From contig JAGVWE010000002.1 in assembly GCA_018304425.1 (NCBI GenBank), positions 310,001-374,000 of the forward strand: 64,000 bases of DNA, written 5' to 3'. The position numbers and the translations under genes are program-made. Under the pieces are notes generated by a model. The model saw only the letters and a program-made list of their open reading frames with translations, was not told the DNA's origin and searched no databases. The stretch is from Candidatus Iainarchaeum sp. (GTDB lineage Archaea > Iainarchaeota > Iainarchaeia > Iainarchaeales > UBA10219). The number at the start of each line of letters is the position of its first letter. Position 1 is the first letter of the stretch. Shown here one piece after another: positions 24,078 to 33,066 of this stretch.

Positions 24078-25871
24078 TCAAATCCCCTTCATGGTGGCCG
24101 GGCCGGCATTCTTTTTCGCGGCTTCCAGCAGCCGTTCGGCGTCGGAGTAATAGGACTTCATGATGGCTCCGACTTCGTCTATGTCCTTGCAGTGGTTGGC
24201 CAGCATCCAGTTCAATATCAGGGCCTTCCCGTCCAGTTCCTGGTTCACCTCTTTCTCGGTGAGGCCGGTGTGGAGGTTTATCTCCCGCAAGAACTTGGTG
24301 GGCTTGTTGACTGATTCCCAGGCGTCTTCGCGGGGCTTCCACCGGTAAACGGGGTTGATGGACAATTGGTTGCCGGTAACGCCTGACTCTATTTCGGCCA
24401 ATTCATAGGTGCGGCGGAGGTTGGTGCGCCTATCCCGGTATTGCACGAGCACCAGGTCAATGGCCTCTACTTCCAGGGGGGGCACGCTGATGGGCGGTTC
24501 GGTCAACCGTCGCATGACCTGGGCCGAGGAATTGGCGTGGATGGTGCTGTAGACGCTGTGCCCGGTGTGCATGGCCTCGAAGAGGACTTCGGCCTCCTTT
24601 TGCCGCCGGATCTCTCCCACAATGATTCTGTCCGGCCGCATCCTAAGCGAGCTATACATGAGGTCCAGCATGGAGACCTCGCCGAGGCCTTCCGGGTTCG
24701 GGTTCCTGGTCGTAAGCGGCACCCAGTTCCAGGCCATGTGCCGGGGCAGCATGATTTCCCGCACGTCCTCAATCGAGATGACGCGGTGGTAACTGGGTAT
24801 GAACGCGCTCAAGGTATTCAGGGCGGCTGTTTTTCCGGATGCCGTGCCGCCAGCCACCAGGATGTTCAGCTCATACTGCATGGCCTCCCACAACAGGGCC
24901 GCCATCTCAACGTTCATGGTATGGGAACTCCCGATGAAGTCGATGACCGTCCAAGGACGCCGGGCAAAGCGACGGATGGTGAGGGTGTTTCCGAGCGAGG
25001 AAACCGGGAAAAGCGTGGCGTTCACCCGGTCACCGGTCACGAGATGCGCGTCCAGGATGGGGTTGAGGGTGGTGATGTCTCGCCCGACCTTCCGGCCAAT
25101 CAAGGCGGAGGTGTTCGCGATGGCCTCCTCGCCTGACATGGACAGGTTGGTTTTCAGCCACCCGTGCTTGCGGTGGTAAACGGTTACCGGGGTCTTGCTG
25201 GAATTGATGGCTATCTCTTCGAGGTCGTTGTCCGCCATGAACAACTCGATGTTGCCCAGGCCGTACATGGAGTGGAGGAGAAAGCCCGACAAGGCGTTGA
25301 GGGTTTCCTCGTTGTTTTCCCCCAGAAAGGACTTCAACTCGGTTTTGGCCACGTCGAAGAATTTTTTCTTGAGTTCCACGCTCTTGCTTTCGTCGGTTAT
25401 CTCGGTGACCTCAATCGGGATTTTTTCGGCAATCCTGTCCCGCAGCCGTTCCAGGAAAACCCGGGTGTAGACGCCCAGCACCGGGGTGTTCAACTCGTAA
25501 AGCGGCCGGCTGTCATCCCCTCCCTGGACGAGGTTGACTTCGGCGGGGACAAAGTCGATGAGCAACGGGTATTGGGCCAGGATTTTGCCTGCCGAAGGCG
25601 CGAGCGGCTCGGGCGGCAGCTCTTTCCGCAGGGAAATGCGGGGGCTCTGAACCATGGTAGCAGGGTATTCGACGTCCACGAGCCCTGCTTCCTCCAAAAT
25701 CTTGCCGACGGTTTCCACGGCAGAAGGGGTCCAGGCCAGTTCGGCTGCAATCTTTCCAAAGGCAAGCCGCTTATGGACCTTAAGCAGGTCAAAGAGTCGG
25801 TCAACCTTCGTGGACAGGTACACTGTTTTCCGTGCAAGGGGTTTCCTGGACTCAACGGCTGGATTGGGCAT
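24078..25871 (-). CDS. Type II/IV secretion ATPase for pilus assembly
   Basis: A 597-residue cytoplasmic motor of the TadA/GspE family that powers pilin insertion. Walker A AGGTASGKT ends at residue 348, with IIVGEIRRQKEAEVLFEAMHTGHSV giving Walker B and the histidine box. Residues 20-75 form a winged-helix-like segment (LFDLLKVHKRLAFGKIAAEL), an unusual N-terminal addition. A symmetric AGGTTTATTAACC box lies about 34 bp before the ATG and AAGGGG precedes it. The gene heads the ATPase-TadB-TadC set. Confidence 0.93.
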   Translation of the reverse strand: MPNPAVESRKPLARKTVYLSTKVDRLFDLLKVHKRLAFGKIAAELAWTPSAVETVGKILEEAGLVDVEYPATMVQSPRISLRKELPPEPLAPSAGKILAQYPLLIDFVPAEVNLVQGGDDSRPLYELNTPVLGVYTRVFLERLRDRIAEKIPIEVTEITDESKSVELKKKFFDVAKTELKSFLGENNEETLNALSGFLLHSMYGLGNIELFMADNDLEEIAINSSKTPVTVYHRKHGWLKTNLSMSGEEAIANTSALIGRKVGRDITTLNPILDAHLVTGDRVNATLFPVSSLGNTLTIRRFARRPWTVIDFIGSSHTMNVEMAALLWEAMQYELNILVAGGTASGKTAALNTLSAFIPSYHRVISIEDVREIMLPRHMAWNWVPLTTRNPNPEGLGEVSMLDLMYSSLRMRPDRIIVGEIRRQKEAEVLFEAMHTGHSVYSTIHANSSAQVMRRLTEPPISVPPLEVEAIDLVLVQYRDRRTNLRRTYELAEIESGVTGNQLSINPVYRWKPREDAWESVNKPTKFLREINLHTGLTEKEVNQELDGKALILNWMLANHCKDIDEVGAIMKSYYSDAERLLEAAKKNAGPATMKGI

Positions 25872-25927
25872 GCGTTCCCCTTGTATTATTCATTTGAGGT
25901 TAATAAACCTAACACAGGGAGCAACGC

Positions 25928-27511
25928 CTAGCAGACCAGGTTGGGGTGGGGGCCGTAGGTGCAGGTATACGGGTGCGCGGTTTTCACGCAGGTTCCCTTC
26001 TGGCACCGGGCAAGCGTGTCCGCGGTGTCGCAGTCCGAGTCCTGGTTGCAGTCGTCTGCCGGGCAATCGGAGTCGTTGCCGTGGTGACAGCCGGCGGGAC
26101 AGGAACCGTTGCCGCTCACGCAGGCCGTGGAAACGGTGTTGACACATTTCCTTGGGGTGCCACGGCACTCGTCCACGGTGCTGGCCTCGCCGTCATCGCA
26201 GTCCGCGGGAGTCGTGCATTCGTCGGGCAACTTGCACTTGGTAAGGCAACAGACATAGGAGTCAATCGTGGCAATGACGGCAGACATGCAGTTGGCATCG
26301 GTGGGGCAAACCCTGCCATTGAGTTCGTTGCAGGTCTTTGGGCCGCCCGGAATGGAGACCACGGGTTTTTCAACGCTGTCCGCCTGCACGCCCTGGGCGA
26401 CGTTGGTCAAGCAAGTGGCCTTCCTTGACGCGTAGTTCACGGGTTCACAGGCTTCCGCCAAGGCCAGGTGCTCGGCCACGTGCACGTAACAGGAGTCCCG
26501 GGCCAGGAAAGGGTCCAAATCGCTCACAGTCCCGGTCTTGATTCCGGCGCATAACCGGAAATCGTTGCGCTTCACGGCAATCCTTCCAAAGCAGAAGCCC
26601 TGCTTGTCCAGCTGCCTGATGTCCTCGCAAACGCCTGGCTCGTCGCTGAAAAAGGCTGCGCCGTCCAGGCACTCTAAGCGGAGCCCTGAATGAGTGGTTA
26701 CCGGAATCTTCCGGCAGGTGACCGCGTTGCCGGTTTGGACGCCGAAGTCCTTCATGCAGGTCCACTCGCTGTCCTTGGATTTTGCCTCCTTGCAGGTTTC
26801 GCTGGAAGCAGAAGCAATGGCCTTGTTGGTGATGCAGGCGTCGAACACGGCTTCGCCCGAAACCTGGTTGCACAGGGAGTACTTGGACAGGAACTTGCTT
26901 GCGGCAAGCAGGCACTTGTCTTTGGTGGCCGGATCCATGAACGGGTCGCAGAAGCGTTCGTCCATGCGCTCGGCTTTCACGGTCTGCGTACAGGCCTCGC
27001 GCCCTCCTTCGGGCAGGGCGTTGCACAGGTCGATGAAGGGGTATTGTTCGACCCGCTTTTTTTCAAGGGGCTCCCGGATTTCCTTCACGCAGCGTGCCCG
27101 GTTTTCGGGGGACTTGAGGGTTTCACAGGGGAGGTCGAAGCCCTTCAGGGTCTTGCCCAGGCGGAGCAGGCAGTCGTCAAAGGAGTTCGAGTCCTGGATC
27201 CGGCGGCAAACCGATTCATCTGACAGGGTCAACGCGAGTTCATGGTAGCAGCGGTCTTGGAGGGCTACCGCACTAATGGCCCCGCATTTTTCCGGTAAGC
27301 GGGCTTGGACGGCCTTCGAAAAATGGCATTCGTCCAGGGACGGCATGTTTGGACAGCCGAGGGCAGTCAACTCGTTGCGAAGCACCTGCTGCTGGTCCAC
27401 TACCTTGGGTTCCTGGTAAAGGGGGCCCACGGACCCGGGTTTCTGGTAGTTGCAGCCCAGGAACAGGATGAACCCGAAAAGCAAAAACCAGTGCCAGGCA
27501 GGAAGGCGCAT
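25928..27511 (-). CDS. Large Cys-rich lipoprotein
   Basis: A 527-residue exported lipoprotein with lipobox ILFLGC (Cys20). More than 40 cysteines are spread through it, in regularly spaced pairs (for example CRRIQDSNSFDDC, CLLAASKF, CEDIRQ), ending in a disulfide-rich tail with CDDGEASTVDEC and CNQDSDCDTAD, patterns like short calcium/disulfide repeats. Its place inside the pilus locus suggests a surface-exposed or adhesive role. A CTTTTTATTG box is centred about 24 bp before the ATG. Confidence 0.82.
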   Translation of the reverse strand: MRLPAWHWFLLFGFILFLGCNYQKPGSVGPLYQEPKVVDQQQVLRNELTALGCPNMPSLDECHFSKAVQARLPEKCGAISAVALQDRCYHELALTLSDESVCRRIQDSNSFDDCLLRLGKTLKGFDLPCETLKSPENRARCVKEIREPLEKKRVEQYPFIDLCNALPEGGREACTQTVKAERMDERFCDPFMDPATKDKCLLAASKFLSKYSLCNQVSGEAVFDACITNKAIASASSETCKEAKSKDSEWTCMKDFGVQTGNAVTCRKIPVTTHSGLRLECLDGAAFFSDEPGVCEDIRQLDKQGFCFGRIAVKRNDFRLCAGIKTGTVSDLDPFLARDSCYVHVAEHLALAEACEPVNYASRKATCLTNVAQGVQADSVEKPVVSIPGGPKTCNELNGRVCPTDANCMSAVIATIDSYVCCLTKCKLPDECTTPADCDDGEASTVDECRGTPRKCVNTVSTACVSGNGSCPAGCHHGNDSDCPADDCNQDSDCDTADTLARCQKGTCVKTAHPYTCTYGPHPNLVC

Positions 27512-27542
27512 GCACGATATACGGGTTTAGGCAATAAAAAGC

Positions 27543-28406
27543 TTAGCCCCGGGCCAGGACCAGTTTCCGGCCCAGGTTGAAGTCGGCCTGGGCATAGTTC
27601 AGGTCCAGGTTGGCGGAAACCGTCAGTGGTTTGGATTCGCTTGCCAGGGTGAAGGCGATGGCGATGCGGGCAAGGGTGGAGGGGTCGTCAATGCTGTGCT
27701 CGATGCGAAGCCCTGCCTCCGAACCGGCTATCTGCCCGACCGTGATTATCAGGGCGTCCGTGGAAAGCTGGGAGTACCGCAGGATGTACTGGTTGGGAGT
27801 GGTGGAGGAGAGCAGGCCGCTGGAAACGAAGGCGTTTACCGCGTTGTGGTCGCTGTAGCGAAGCGTGACATTTACATCGCCTGACCCGGTTGTCCAGGGA
27901 ACGGAGTAATTCAGGTCGTCGTTGACGAAGACATTGAGGTCCAAGGCAATGATGTTGGTGTCCCCGCCTGGAACGAACAATTGGAGGCTGTTCGCGTCCG
28001 TGGAAGCGAAAAGGTACTGGATGCCGTTGCTGAACAGGAGCTCGGCGTTGGCGTCCGTCATGGCCCCGGTATTCAGGTCAATGGTGGATGAAAGCAGGGA
28101 ATCGAAGCCGGTTTCCATGAATTGCTCCCAACCGGTTAACTGGCTTCGGTTGAAGCCGCTTGGAAGCCGGTCGTGGAGGGTGACGATGCGCGTGGCGGAA
28201 AGAGAGTTAATGTCCAGGCCTATGCCGAGGAGGCGGTTGACGTCGGCGGCCAGGTCATCCGCCACAAAGGCGGCTTTTTCGGCTTTGAGGGAGGCAGTCA
28301 GCTCGCGGGCAATGGACCGGGGCTTGGAAGAATAGTCGAAGCTGAAGGCCAGCAGAAAGCCGAGCAGCAGCAGGATGCTCAACGTGAATAAAAAGCCCCG
28401 CCGCAT
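27543..28406 (-). CDS. Pilin-like membrane-anchored protein
   Basis: A 287-residue protein with one N-terminal membrane helix (RRGFLFTLSILLLLGFLLAF) preceded by two arginines, then a beta-rich extracytoplasmic domain. The ATG at 28406 is used: it overlaps the upstream stop as TGATG and has GGAGG 8 bp upstream, whereas the ATG at 28421 would bury that site inside the gene. It is the last gene of a five-gene pilin-like row. No QxxxE class III motif is seen, so it may be a minor pilin variant. Confidence 0.8.
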   Translation of the reverse strand: MRRGFLFTLSILLLLGFLLAFSFDYSSKPRSIARELTASLKAEKAAFVADDLAADVNRLLGIGLDINSLSATRIVTLHDRLPSGFNRSQLTGWEQFMETGFDSLLSSTIDLNTGAMTDANAELLFSNGIQYLFASTDANSLQLFVPGGDTNIIALDLNVFVNDDLNYSVPWTTGSGDVNVTLRYSDHNAVNAFVSSGLLSSTTPNQYILRYSQLSTDALIITVGQIAGSEAGLRIEHSIDDPSTLARIAIAFTLASESKPLTVSANLDLNYAQADFNLGRKLVLARG

Positions 28407-28843
28407 CAGGCCTGCCTCCATGCGTCCACGCGTGCCACAAAATAGTTGGCGTCCAGGTCTTGGACGACGACGAACGAGCGGTGGAGGGTGACTAAATCGG
28501 TCGTGGTATCCCTGCAGCCATCCCGGGACACCACGATCTGAGCGGCGTTCAGGTCCGTGGAGTTAAAGACCTGGACATTCGTGCAGAAGCCGCCTGGCAA
28601 CTGGTTGAGGAATTGCCGCACTTGGCTGGAGTCGTTGTCCCTGACCAGCCGCTCCAGTTTGCCGGATTGCTCCAGGAGGGTGGCAGTGTCCAAGGCCATT
28701 TCCCGTAGGTAGATGCCCGAGAACGGGTTTTCCTCGATGCCGGCCAGGTTCGAATTGATTACAAGGAACAAGAAGAACACGACGGTTACGGCTAGGAGCG
28801 CGTCAAAGCTCAGGATGATGCCGTTCTTGTTCAGGTCCGTCAA
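28406..28843 (-). CDS. Pilin-like protein with N-terminal helix
   Basis: A 145-residue protein with KNGIILSFDALLAVTVVFFLFLVINSN at the N-terminus, a membrane helix behind a lysine-containing leader as in archaeal minor pilins, and a short extracellular part with two cysteines (FCTNV, DGCRD). Its ATG overlaps the stop of the previous gene by 4 bp and its TGA overlaps the next ATG. The row of such genes suggests a pilus-tip or priming complex. Confidence 0.8.
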   Translation of the reverse strand: MTDLNKNGIILSFDALLAVTVVFFLFLVINSNLAGIEENPFSGIYLREMALDTATLLEQSGKLERLVRDNDSSQVRQFLNQLPGGFCTNVQVFNSTDLNAAQIVVSRDGCRDTTTDLVTLHRSFVVVQDLDANYFVARVDAWRQA

Positions 28844-29355
28844 TCGAACACCCTCAGCCGGACAATGACTTCCCTCCCCTGGTAGAGGGCAAGCCGGTTA
28901 ATGGAGGCCGTGGTGGAGTTGGCATCCGGACTGGTTCCGACCAGGGCCAGCGTGGAACCATTCAAGTCGTTCACGCTGAACTCGAAGTCATAGCGGGAGA
29001 GGCCTAGCAAGGCCTTCATGTCGGCGTATGCGGAAGCATTCAGGTCCATGAAGGCGAGCACCTTGGCTGGAACCAACTGGTTCCGGGAAGAAGCGAGGCC
29101 CAAACCATCCACCGTGGAAAGGTCGGGCAAGGCCTGCCAGTGGCCAGGATAACCGGGACTGGTTAAGAGGACATTCATGGCGTTCCGTGCCAGGTCCTGC
29201 TGGTGGTTGAAGGCTTCAATGGATTCCACGCGCACGGCCAGCTGGTTGGAGAAGACGATGGAAAAGGTCAAGGCAAACAGGAAAACCGAGACCGCAAACA
29301 ACAGGTCCGTGGAAAAAAGCTGGCCACGCGCGTTCATGGGGGGGAAAAAGTTCAT
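28840..29355 (-). CDS. Pilin-like protein with N-terminal helix
   Basis: A 171-residue protein. The N-terminus ARGQLFSTDLLFAVSVFLFALTF resembles class III pilin signals (RGQ then a hydrophobic helix), followed by an extracytoplasmic domain. The ATG at 29355 overlaps the upstream stop as ATGA; an internal ATG at 29337 would shorten the leader to MNARGQ and remains possible. It lies in the pilin-like operon. Confidence 0.8.
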   Translation of the reverse strand: MNFFPPMNARGQLFSTDLLFAVSVFLFALTFSIVFSNQLAVRVESIEAFNHQQDLARNAMNVLLTSPGYPGHWQALPDLSTVDGLGLASSRNQLVPAKVLAFMDLNASAYADMKALLGLSRYDFEFSVNDLNGSTLALVGTSPDANSTTASINRLALYQGREVIVRLRVFD

Positions 29356-29732
29356 CCGACCACCACGTTCTCGTCCCGGTAGGCAACCGGGACAAAGCCG
29401 CCGGCAGAAAAGGAATTTATCCGAGCATGGGCGGAAACCAGGGGCGCGTCCACGAACTGGTTGTCAAAGGAGAGTTCCAGGTAACGGCCGCTGACCAAGA
29501 CGTTGAAGTCAAAGGGTTTTGGGAGGAAGATCCGCGTGGAAGCCCCTTCCCCTGCAAGGTAGACGTCGTTCATGGTGCGGGCCAGGTGCAACGCCAGTTG
29601 CTTGGCTTCCAGGAGTTTTTTGCTGGCCTCGAAGGCCTGCTGGCGCTCGCCGTAGACGAACACCGAGGCGGAGAAAATAAGGAGCACGATGAGGCTGACG
29701 ACAATGAATTCAACGGATAGCTGGCCACGCAT
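29352..29732 (-). CDS. Class III signal peptide pilin-like protein
   Basis: A 126-residue protein beginning MRGQLSVEFIVVSLIVLLIF, an excellent class III signal with cleavage before QLSVE and a conserved Glu at +5. The extracellular part carries ARTMNDVYLAGEGASTRIFLP, which recurs in the 521-residue neighbour as LAANDVFFQGNGAKKRVYVIIP, so the two share a domain. Confidence 0.85.
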   Translation of the reverse strand: MRGQLSVEFIVVSLIVLLIFSASVFVYGERQQAFEASKKLLEAKQLALHLARTMNDVYLAGEGASTRIFLPKPFDFNVLVSGRYLELSFDNQFVDAPLVSAHARINSFSAGGFVPVAYRDENVVVG

Positions 29733-29742
29733 TCATTCACCT

Positions 29743-31308
29743 TCAGGGGGGCTTGTATTTCACGCCCAAGCTAATCAGGTCGTGCCGCGAGCGCCGGCTG
29801 TTGTTGGAGGAGGCGTACAATTGGAACCGGACTTTGAAGTTGTTCACGGCGTTGGCCGAGTCAATGATTGAATTAAGGCTAAGGGTGTCCGTGACATCCG
29901 TGCTGCCTGTCGCGCTCGATAGGCTGACATTGGACCAGGCGCTGGCATCCGCGTCCCAGACTCGTAGGCGGGCTTGGACGGTCGCGGAGCCGCTGAGGGA
30001 GTACTCGTGCACCAGGTTCACATCCTGGATGGTGGAACCGCTGGGAAGGACAGGGGCAAAGGAGTATTCGATGTAGCGGGCATCGTCGAAGGTGGATGCA
30101 TTCTTGGGCCAGGTGAGGTCCGAGGAGTAGCGGCCATTGTCGCTGGAGTCAAGGTCGGAGAGGTCTCCCGCGGAAAGGGTTTCGCCTTCGTCGGTGGCAT
30201 CATAGCCCGTGGAAGGCGTGTACAGGGCATAGCTGGAGGGGATGACCACGGTAATGGTCAAGGCAATCGTGTCCTGGCTGCCATTGCCGGTGCTGGTAAG
30301 GGTGCCGGTGGCGGTTTGCTCGCTGGCGCTTCCAGGAATGGAGAGGGTGATGGACTGGTTGGTGCAGCTGTCGTCTCCCAGGGAGGAAATGCTGTTGATG
30401 TCGTAAACCCAGGCACCGGCGTCCCCCGTGGACTTGGTGAAGGAAACCGGGGCCATGGCCTGGGAAGAATTGTTGCATACCTGGAATGTGTTCGAGTCAA
30501 TGGTGCCACGGTTGATGGTGCGCTTCCAGGTGGAGGGAACGATGAGGAGGTTGGTGTCCGGAATGACGGCTGCGGGGGTTTGGGCAGGCGTAACGTCCAC
30601 GTTGACTGGCACCGTGAGGTTCTCGTCGGCCAAGGAAACGTTGAAGTCCGCGTTGACCTTCACGCTGCCGGCGTAGTTGCCGGTGGCGGTCGAATTGCTC
30701 GCAAAATTGAAGTCAATGACCTGGCTGGCACCTGGTTGAAGCGACAGGGAAGTGGAGGACAACGCGAAGCTCACGACTGAGTGGTTCCAGGTCTTAACAA
30801 GTGAAACGGTGGCGAGTTCAGAGGCGGAGTTGTTGGTGAGGGTCAGGGTCGTGGACGCATTCCCGTCCTGGGCCATGGCCAGGTAAACCGCGTTCTTGGA
30901 GACCTGCAAGGAGGTGTCGCCGATGCTTACATAGTTTTCGTGCGCGACCAGGGTCAGGTAATGGCCGCCGGGAGCCGTGGGGAGGCTGCCCACGATGTTC
31001 ACGTCTGCCGTGGAAAAGACGTCCGTTGAACCGATGCGGAGGTTGACTTCACTGCCGCTGATGAGGCTGGCCGAAGCATTGACGTCCTCGGGGATGATGA
31101 CGTACACGCGTTTCTTGGCCCCGTTGCCCTGGAAGAAGACGTCGTTGGCTGCCAAGGTGATGGAGTCCAAGGCAGTTTGGCCCGCCTGCACCCGCTGCTG
31201 CGCGCTGATCTGGAGGGTGTGCGTGGCCGTGAACGAATACAAGACCATGATGGCCACCAGCGAAACCGCCAGAATCACGATGAATTCAACCGAGGTCTGG
31301 CCCTTCAT
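29743..31308 (-). CDS. Large pilin-like protein with beta-sandwich repeats
   Basis: A 521-residue surface protein. MKGQTSVEFIVILAVSLVAIM is a class III pilin signal. Behind the helix are the NDVFFQGNGAKKRVY segment shared with the 126-residue neighbour, two Ig-like units with the NNSASELATVSL / CNNSSQAMAPVSF type strands, and a C-terminal domain of about 170 residues (from TGYDATDEGETLSAGD) resembling DNRLRE-type surface domains. It is four times the size of a usual pilin and may be an adhesive tip. It heads the five-gene row. Confidence 0.85.
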   Translation of the reverse strand: MKGQTSVEFIVILAVSLVAIMVLYSFTATHTLQISAQQRVQAGQTALDSITLAANDVFFQGNGAKKRVYVIIPEDVNASASLISGSEVNLRIGSTDVFSTADVNIVGSLPTAPGGHYLTLVAHENYVSIGDTSLQVSKNAVYLAMAQDGNASTTLTLTNNSASELATVSLVKTWNHSVVSFALSSTSLSLQPGASQVIDFNFASNSTATGNYAGSVKVNADFNVSLADENLTVPVNVDVTPAQTPAAVIPDTNLLIVPSTWKRTINRGTIDSNTFQVCNNSSQAMAPVSFTKSTGDAGAWVYDINSISSLGDDSCTNQSITLSIPGSASEQTATGTLTSTGNGSQDTIALTITVVIPSSYALYTPSTGYDATDEGETLSAGDLSDLDSSDNGRYSSDLTWPKNASTFDDARYIEYSFAPVLPSGSTIQDVNLVHEYSLSGSATVQARLRVWDADASAWSNVSLSSATGSTDVTDTLSLNSIIDSANAVNNFKVRFQLYASSNNSRRSRHDLISLGVKYKPP

Positions 31309-31368
31309 GGAAACCCAGGAAATAAGGGGCCAAGGGGTTAAAATAGGTTGGTGGCTGGTCGAGGGGCC

Positions 31369-31587
31369 TCAATAGCAGACCAGGATTTTCTTGCCCTTGG
31401 AGTAAACCCAGTGCGCAGTGGAAAGGGAGAGGAAGCCCACGAAATAGTTGAGGGTGGCAACGGCCAGCATTCCGTTCAGGTGGGCTGCAAGGCCGCTGAC
31501 TAGAGCGGCAATGCCCAGGGCCAGGGTCAAGCTGATGCACCCATAATAGAAGAAGGCGTTCAGAACCTGTTGCGTGACCGAGTTCAT
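31369..31587 (-). CDS. Small two-helix membrane protein
   Basis: A 72-residue protein with two membrane helices (YYGCISLTLALGIAALVSGLA and GMLAVATLNYFVGFLSLSTA) and a basic C-terminus KGKKILVCY. I do not recognise the family. AGGGGCGAGG stands just before the ATG, 10 bp after the stop of the KaiC-like ATPase, so both are probably co-transcribed. Confidence 0.7.
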   Translation of the reverse strand: MNSVTQQVLNAFFYYGCISLTLALGIAALVSGLAAHLNGMLAVATLNYFVGFLSLSTAHWVYSKGKKILVCY

Positions 31588-31597
31588 GGCCTCGCCC

Positions 31598-32398
31598 CTA
31601 GAAGACCTCTACATCCGGGTAAATCACGATGCCATTGGATTCAAAGGTGAGGGCGCAGACTTTGTTGGTGTGCCGAGTGCCGCGCATTTTCAGGATTTCC
31701 ATGCTGTGCACCCGCACGTCCTTGTCCTCGCGCTTCTGGTAGTAGAGGGCGATGATCGCGTCGGTCAGGAAGCCGACGCTGCCCTCCTTTATTTCGGCTA
31801 TGTGGGGTGGCAGTTCGGAGACGATGACGGACGTGCAACCCCATTTCTTGAGGAGGTCGAAGAATTCCAGGATGGACTCGCGTTTCTGGTACTCGTCCTG
31901 GAACAACAAGGCGTACGCGGTAATCGAGTCAATTGCCAGGCGTTTGGCGTTCATGGACTTGATTGCATCCCGCATCGGCCCGCCCCCTTCCTGCATGAGC
32001 TTGTTGACTTGGTGGGGTTTGTAGGCCAGCACCGAGAAAAGCCCTTTTTCTTCCAGGGCCTTGAAGTCCCAGCCAAACCGCGCCGTGTGCCGGTACAGGG
32101 ATTCCTTGTCCTCTTCAAAGGTGATGAACAAGCCGGGTTCGTTGGCTTCCATGGCCCCATTGTAAAGGAACTGCAAGGCCAGGGTGGTCTTGCCCGTGCC
32201 CGCGCCTCCCGTGAGGAGCACGGTGGAGCCCTGCTCAAAGCCGCCTTCGATGAGCTCGTCCATGCCGGGGATTCCGGTGGGAACCCGCCCCGGAACTGAC
32301 TGGGCTTCCTTCCGCAGCTGGAAGTCCAGGGTCAAGCCGAGGGTTGCCCGCCCCGCGTTCCCCAGGAAATCGAAACCCTTGTCCGCGTCCATGGCCAC
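31598..32398 (-). CDS. KaiC-like RecA-fold ATPase (RAD55 family) with intact P-loop
   Basis: A 266-residue single-domain KaiC-like ATPase. RVPTGIPGMDELIEGGF is the family entry motif, Walker A GGAGTGKT spans residues 64-71, the catalytic pair lies in FITFEEDKES, and RLAIDSITAYALLF is Walker B. Archaellum ArlH and many archaeal signalling proteins are of this type, so a regulatory link to the pilus locus is plausible. A CGTTTAAATG box is centred 25 bp before the GTG at 32398; the ATG at 32392 is the alternative start. Confidence 0.9.
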   Translation of the reverse strand: MAMDADKGFDFLGNAGRATLGLTLDFQLRKEAQSVPGRVPTGIPGMDELIEGGFEQGSTVLLTGGAGTGKTTLALQFLYNGAMEANEPGLFITFEEDKESLYRHTARFGWDFKALEEKGLFSVLAYKPHQVNKLMQEGGGPMRDAIKSMNAKRLAIDSITAYALLFQDEYQKRESILEFFDLLKKWGCTSVIVSELPPHIAEIKEGSVGFLTDAIIALYYQKREDKDVRVHSMEILKMRGTRHTNKVCALTFESNGIVIYPDVEVF

Positions 32399-32487
32399 AG
32401 ACTAAGGCATGTGCTGCATTTAAACGTTTTGGTTTTTGAGCAGGCAAGATTTAATAAGAGCCTTGCCCCCAAGTATGTGGGAAAAAC

Positions 32488-33060
32488 GTGGCTGTTGCAA
32501 ACATGGAATCCGAAATCCGCAAACACCTCTCGGACATGGAGGAGAGCTTCATTGGCCTGGTCATTGTTGACCCCGAAAGGTTCCACGAAGCCGGCATGGA
32601 ACTGGTGAAGCACCTGGCCAAGGAAAGGAACCTACCAGGCATCTACATTGCCGGCAACCAGGGCTATGAAAGCCTCACCCGCCACTTCGAGAAAAACAAG
32701 ATTGACACGAAGGCGCTGACCTTCATTGACTGTGTCACGGAAAAACCGGCAGAAGAGAAAGCTGACAGCCTGAACCCCGTGCTGGTCGGAAGCCCCGAAC
32801 AGCTGACCGACCTCGAAATCGCGCTGGAAAAGGCCCTGAAACGGCATGCCGACAAGAACCACTTCGTGTTGCTGGACTCGATCACGACCTTCCTGGTGTA
32901 CCACGACGAAAAAACGCTCCAGAAATTCGTGCACGGCATGAGTTCCATGATACGCGCCCACCAGAAATCGCGCGCCATCTTCATGGCCATCAACCAGGAA
33001 GAAGCCAAGAACCTCTTCAGCGCCATGGCCCAGTACTGCGACAAGACGATACGAATCTGA
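32488..33060 (+). CDS. KaiC-like protein lacking a P-loop (paralogue 3)
   Basis: A 190-residue paralogue of the proteins at 19962 and 20968. SFIGLVIVDPERFHEAGMELV takes the Walker A position with no GKT, FVLLDSITTFLVYHDEKTLQKFVHGMSS is the Walker B-like strand and helix, and AIFMAINQEEAKNLFS follows. It is divergent from the intact KaiC-like ATPase. The start shown is a GTG; the ATG at 32503 is equally possible. An AGATTTAATAAG box (about 32447-32457) is the likely promoter. Confidence 0.75.
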   Translation: MAVANMESEIRKHLSDMEESFIGLVIVDPERFHEAGMELVKHLAKERNLPGIYIAGNQGYESLTRHFEKNKIDTKALTFIDCVTEKPAEEKADSLNPVLVGSPEQLTDLEIALEKALKRHADKNHFVLLDSITTFLVYHDEKTLQKFVHGMSSMIRAHQKSRAIFMAINQEEAKNLFSAMAQYCDKTIRI

Positions 33061-33066
33061 CGGCCC

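Noticed and set aside
24441-25136. 231-codon plus-strand frame inside the pilus ATPase gene
   Set aside because: Antisense to conserved Walker-motif coding sequence; no independent support.
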